Assembly: GCA_017998195.1 (NCBI GenBank)
Contig: JAGODN010000002.1
Location: 1-27,957 of the forward strand
Source: Desulfobulbus sp.
GTDB lineage: Bacteria > Desulfobacterota > Desulfobulbia > Desulfobulbales > Desulfobulbaceae
Reading direction: 5' to 3'
DNA: 27,957 bases
The notes under the pieces were generated by a model, which saw only the letters and a list, made by a program, of their open reading frames with translations, was not told where the DNA came from and ran no database searches. Shown here piece by piece: positions 25,670 through 27,957 of the stretch. A program made the position numbers and the translations under genes. The first letter of the stretch is position 1. Each line of letters starts with the position of its first letter.

Positions 25670-26851
25670 TCAGTCCAGGGCGGCGCGGATCACGCCGGCC
25701 AGCGGGGCCAGCTGGTCCCAGTCCATGGCCGCGTTCAGGGAAAGGCGCAGGCGCGAGGTGCCGGCCGGCACGGTGGGCGGGCGCACCGCCTTGACCCAGT
25801 AGCCGGCCGCACACACCCGCTCGGCCGCGGCCACCGCCCGGCCGGCGTCACCGACCAGCACCGGCACGATGTTGCTGCTGCCGTCGGTGCGCAGGCCGGC
25901 GGCACGCAAACTCGCGCGGAACCGTTCCGCCAGCCGGGCCACGGCCGCCCGCTGTTCGCGCATGAGCGGAATCTGGCGGAGCACGAAGCACAGCCAGTGG
26001 ACCGAGACCGGCGGCAGGCCGGTGCTGAAGATCTGCGAGCGGGCGGTGTTGACGAGATAGTCGATGAGCACCTGCGGGCCGACCACAAAGGCGCCCTGTC
26101 CGCCGAAGGCCTTGCCGAAGGTGCCGGTGAGGATGTCGATCCGCCGGTGCACACCCTGCTCCTCGGCCAGGCCGCAGCCGCTGTCGCCGCGGATGCCGAC
26201 CCCGTGCGCCTCGTCCACGTAGAGCACCGCCTGGAAGCGGTCACGCAGCCGCACCAGTTCGGCCAAGTCGGCGGTGTCGCCGTCCATGCTGAAGATCGAC
26301 TCGGTGACGATGTACACCTGGCGGTACTTGTCCCGCTCACGCGTGAGGATCCCTTCGATGGCCGCGTAGTCCAGGTGCGGATAGCGGATCGTCCGGGCCC
26401 GTGACAGGCGCATGCCGTCGATCAGGCTGGCGTGGCAGAGCTTGTCGGCGAGGATCAGATCCTTTCGGCCGGCGAGCGCCGGCAGGATGCCGATGTTGAT
26501 GTGGTAGCCGGAGTTGAACACCAGGGCCGCTTCGGCCCGGTAGAGGGCGCGCAGCTGTTCCTCGAGACGCACGTACGGCCGGGTGTTGCCGGTCATCAGC
26601 CGCGAGGCGGTGCTGCCCAGGCCGTAGTTTTCGAGCAGCCCGCCCCCGGCCTGCTCGGCGTAAAAGGCGCGCAGCAGGGCGGGGTTGGCCGCCAAGCCGA
26701 GGTAGTCGTTGCCCGCCAGGTTGAGGCAGGTGCGGCCATCGATGTCAATACGGCCCCGGTCCAGGTGGGTGACCGGCACGAGCCGGCGCAGCTGGCCGTC
26801 GTGCTCGATCTCCGTCAGCGCTCCGGCCAGCTGGTCAAGAAAAGCGGTCAT
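25670..26851 (-). CDS. bioF: 8-amino-7-oxononanoate synthase
   Basis: PLP enzyme that joins pimeloyl-ACP (or -CoA) and L-alanine in the first committed ring-forming pathway of biotin. Family motifs are LNLAGNDYLGL near the N-terminus, GLGSTASRLMTGN, LCHASLIDGMRLS, VTESIFSMDGDTA, DEAHGVGIRG with PLP-contacting Asp213, and TFGKAFGGQGAFV with the Schiff-base Lys at 247. Length is 393 residues. The start follows the upstream selenoprotein-like gene by nine bases, so all three genes appear to be one unit. Related aminotransferases (glycine C-acetyltransferase) are less likely because bioG is adjacent. Confidence 0.95.
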   Translation of the reverse strand: MTAFLDQLAGALTEIEHDGQLRRLVPVTHLDRGRIDIDGRTCLNLAGNDYLGLAANPALLRAFYAEQAGGGLLENYGLGSTASRLMTGNTRPYVRLEEQLRALYRAEAALVFNSGYHINIGILPALAGRKDLILADKLCHASLIDGMRLSRARTIRYPHLDYAAIEGILTRERDKYRQVYIVTESIFSMDGDTADLAELVRLRDRFQAVLYVDEAHGVGIRGDSGCGLAEEQGVHRRIDILTGTFGKAFGGQGAFVVGPQVLIDYLVNTARSQIFSTGLPPVSVHWLCFVLRQIPLMREQRAAVARLAERFRASLRAAGLRTDGSSNIVPVLVGDAGRAVAAAERVCAAGYWVKAVRPPTVPAGTSRLRLSLNAAMDWDQLAPLAGVIRAALD

Positions 26852-26860
26852 GATTCGATC

Positions 26861-27199
26861 TCAGGTTGCGAACTGCGCGTACAGCTCGTCGTTGAAGCCC
26901 ACCAGCAGCCGGTCGCCGATGCGCAGGGTGGGGGCGCGAAGGGTGCCGGAGCGGCCCAGGGTTTCCTTGAGGATCGCCTCGCGGCTGTCCCGGCGCGGGT
27001 CGAACACCAGCTGTTTCCTGCCCTTGGCGACGACGATCTCCCGGGCGGCGGCGAGCACCTGCCAGGCCGCCTCCTCGGCCAGGGACGCTTTGCGGGCGTC
27101 GGCCACCTCGGTGCAGGGGATACTGTTTCGGCTGAGCACATCCTGTGCCCGCTGGCACGAGGTTCAGCCTTTTCTCAGGTAGGCCCAATCGATCTGCAT
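26861..27199 (-). CDS. Probable selenoprotein: ArsC/Spx-like thioredoxin-fold protein with in-frame UGA (UxxC motif)
   Basis: From ATG 27199 the frame reads MQIDWAYLRKG, TGA (27166-27164), TSCQRAQDVLSRNSIPC and on to the stop at 26861. If the UGA is selenocysteine (U12), the product has 112 residues with a GUTSC redox site in place of the usual CxxC or CxxS of the ArsC/Spx-type thioredoxin fold. The rest fits that fold: a helix after the motif, GRKQLVFDPRR, and LRAPTLRIGDRLLVGFNDELY with the cis-Pro. An AAGGAGGAG five bases before 27199 is one of the best ribosome sites in the window. The alternative start, GTG 27139, has no SD and would omit the redox site. A SECIS-like hairpin follows the UGA. 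It sits directly upstream of bioF. Substrate unknown; arsenate reduction is not implied. Confidence 0.78.
27134..27152 (-). promoter_or_regulatory. Bacterial SECIS-like hairpin just after the in-frame UGA
   Basis: On the minus strand GGGCAC (27150-27145) pairs with GTGCTC (27139-27134), with one G-U pair, around loop AGGAU (27144-27140). Two further pairs can form through a bulged A. The loop starts 19 bases after the UGA; in E. coli fdhF the loop AGGUCU starts 17 bases after. A G in the first loop positions is the bacterial SECIS hallmark. Confidence 0.6.
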
Positions 27200-27262
27200 G
27201 CACTCCTCCTTTTCGTCCGGGGGTTGCGGGGATGGCGCGCCGGAAAGCGGTGCGAACGTCGC

Positions 27263-27291
27263 ACTATAGTCGTCGGCAGCGGCCGGTGCCA
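27263..27291 (-). promoter_or_regulatory. Candidate promoter of the selenoprotein-bioF-bioG unit
   Basis: On the minus strand TGGCAC (27291-27286) and TATAGT (27268-27263) are 17 bp apart, 64 bases before the start. The -10 is good, the -35 weak. Confidence 0.4.
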
Positions 27292-27385
27292 GCGGAATCA
27301 TCGCGATTTTGGCCGTTTGCGGCAAGGCGGAAATCCGGTAAAGGAAAGAGCCGCCCACCCGGGCACCCACCAGGAGACAACAACC

Positions 27386-27829
27386 ATGAGCAGCGTACCG
27401 GAAACCGAGGGACCGCAGGGAGAGATGCTCCTGCGCACCATGCCCATGCCGGCGGACACCAGTTTCAACGGCGACATCTTCGGCGGCTGGATCATGTCGC
27501 AGATGGACCTTGCCGGCTCCATCCTCGCCAAGGAGGTGACCCGAACGCGCACGGCCACGGTGGCGGTGGAGGGCATGAAGTTCATCAAGCCGGTACGGGT
27601 GGGCGACGTGGTCTGCTGCCACGGCCGGGTGGTGCGGCTGGGCACCACCTCGGTGACCATCCTGCTCGAGGTCTGGGTGCGGCCGGTGCTCGGCTCGGGT
27701 GAGGACCGCTTCACCCTGTTCAAGGTCACCGAGGCGGCCTTCACCTACGTGTCCCTGGGCGAGGATGGCCGCAAACAGCCCATCGACCGGGAACAGGCGC
27801 GCCAGCGCCTGCCCGGCCTCAACTGCTGA
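27386..27829 (+). CDS. yciA: YciA-type acyl-CoA thioesterase
   Basis: Hotdog-fold enzyme of 147 residues that hydrolyses acyl-CoA esters in the cytoplasm. The signature FNGDIFGGWIMSQMDLAG (residues 27-44) matches YciA/BACH thioesterases and includes the conserved N-x-D pair and the Asp at 41. TVAVEGMKFIKPVRVGDVV and VTEAAFTYVSLGEDGRKQPI are also family-like. The start is ATG 27386 with AGGAG nine bases upstream; the open frame runs back past 26432 but is antisense to other genes there. It diverges from the selenoprotein unit. Confidence 0.94.
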   Translation: MSSVPETEGPQGEMLLRTMPMPADTSFNGDIFGGWIMSQMDLAGSILAKEVTRTRTATVAVEGMKFIKPVRVGDVVCCHGRVVRLGTTSVTILLEVWVRPVLGSGEDRFTLFKVTEAAFTYVSLGEDGRKQPIDREQARQRLPGLNC

Positions 27830-27957
27830 GCACGCGGGTGTCCTCGAGGGCGCCCTCCAGTTCGGCCAGGTCGGTTCCGGTCAGGCCGAGCAGGTTCGCC
27901 TCGGGGGTGGCGGCAAGGAGCAGCGAGCCGTCCTCGGCCAGGCCGATGCCCAGCTTG
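27819..27957 (-). CDS. C-terminal fragment of an unidentified minus-strand gene
   Basis: The last 45 residues of a protein entering from the right edge: KLGIGLAEDGSLLLAATPEA, ANLLGLTGTDLAELEGALED, then TRVLSS and a stop at 27821-27819. It overlaps the 3' end of yciA tail to tail by 11 bases. The strand-turn-strand then helix pattern is compatible with a CesT-like chaperone fold, but this is only a guess. Codon pattern and length without stops support coding. Confidence 0.5.
   Translation of the reverse strand, partial: KLGIGLAEDGSLLLAATPEANLLGLTGTDLAELEGALEDTRVLSS

Noticed and set aside
26861..27166. Pseudogene or leader peptide explanation for the in-frame TGA
   Set aside because: Not excluded, but less likely: only one TGA at the exact redox position, an excellent SD, intact downstream frame and a SECIS-like hairpin.
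27200..27300. Sigma-54 promoter (TGGCAC near 27286-27291) as a NifA-like target
   Set aside because: The GG to GC distance is one base too long and the -12 element is poor; a sigma-70 pair fits better.
26432..27385. N-terminal extension of the yciA frame
   Set aside because: It is antisense to bioF and the selenoprotein-like gene, and a good SD marks ATG 27386.

Overview
This is a GC-rich stretch of bacterial chromosome. The gene content points to an anaerobic, sulfur-metabolising member of the Desulfobacterota (a Desulfobulbales-like organism is my best guess). The clues are a desulfoferrodoxin, rubredoxin and rubredoxin:oxygen oxidoreductase set, a YedE-TusA-DsrE sulfur-trafficking cluster, a NifA-like activator and an apparent selenoprotein. 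The assignment is inferred from gene content, not from a database search. No insertion sequence, phage gene or CRISPR array was seen.

Layout. Positions 1-347 (minus) hold the start of a periplasmic amino-acid-type binding protein. 570-1208 is a Pal lipoprotein. 1363-4564 is an oxidative-stress block: a PerR-type regulator with its own Fur/PerR-like operator and an unusual C-terminal winged-helix fusion, then desulfoferrodoxin, rubredoxin, a DsrE-like protein and an FprA/ROO flavodiiron protein. 4645-8226 (minus) is the operon gatC-gatA-hisC-cmk behind a good promoter. 8379-10054 (minus) is a 5-formyl-THF cyclo-ligase gene coupled to a histone-deacetylase-family gene. 10135-12904 is a divergent sulfur module: YedE-like transporter on the minus strand; TusA, DsrE and two small proteins on the plus strand. 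It matches the composition of the 'YTD' cluster associated with sulfur disproportionation. 12978-14102 (minus) is a beta-lactamase-fold serine hydrolase.

14103-14384 is an AT-rich intergenic region where gene orientation switches, directly upstream of dnaN-gyrB-gyrA-gpsA; it may be part of a replication origin, but DnaA boxes are weak. 21605-24503 (minus) carries rdgB, queH and a NifA-like sigma-54 activator. 24565-24764 has two serine tRNAs (TGA and GCT anticodons). 25009-27199 (minus) is a three-gene unit: an ArsC/Spx-like thioredoxin-fold protein with an in-frame UGA, then bioF and bioG for biotin synthesis. 27386-27829 is a YciA-type thioesterase, and the window ends in the tail of an unidentified minus-strand gene.

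The most notable item is the probable selenoprotein at 26861-27199. An in-frame TGA gives a UxxC redox motif, an excellent ribosome binding site precedes the upstream ATG, and a hairpin resembling a bacterial SECIS follows the TGA at the expected distance. Automated annotation would cut this gene down or miss it. The second is the PerR-like regulator fused in frame to a second DNA-binding domain that has its own ribosome binding site and ATG.
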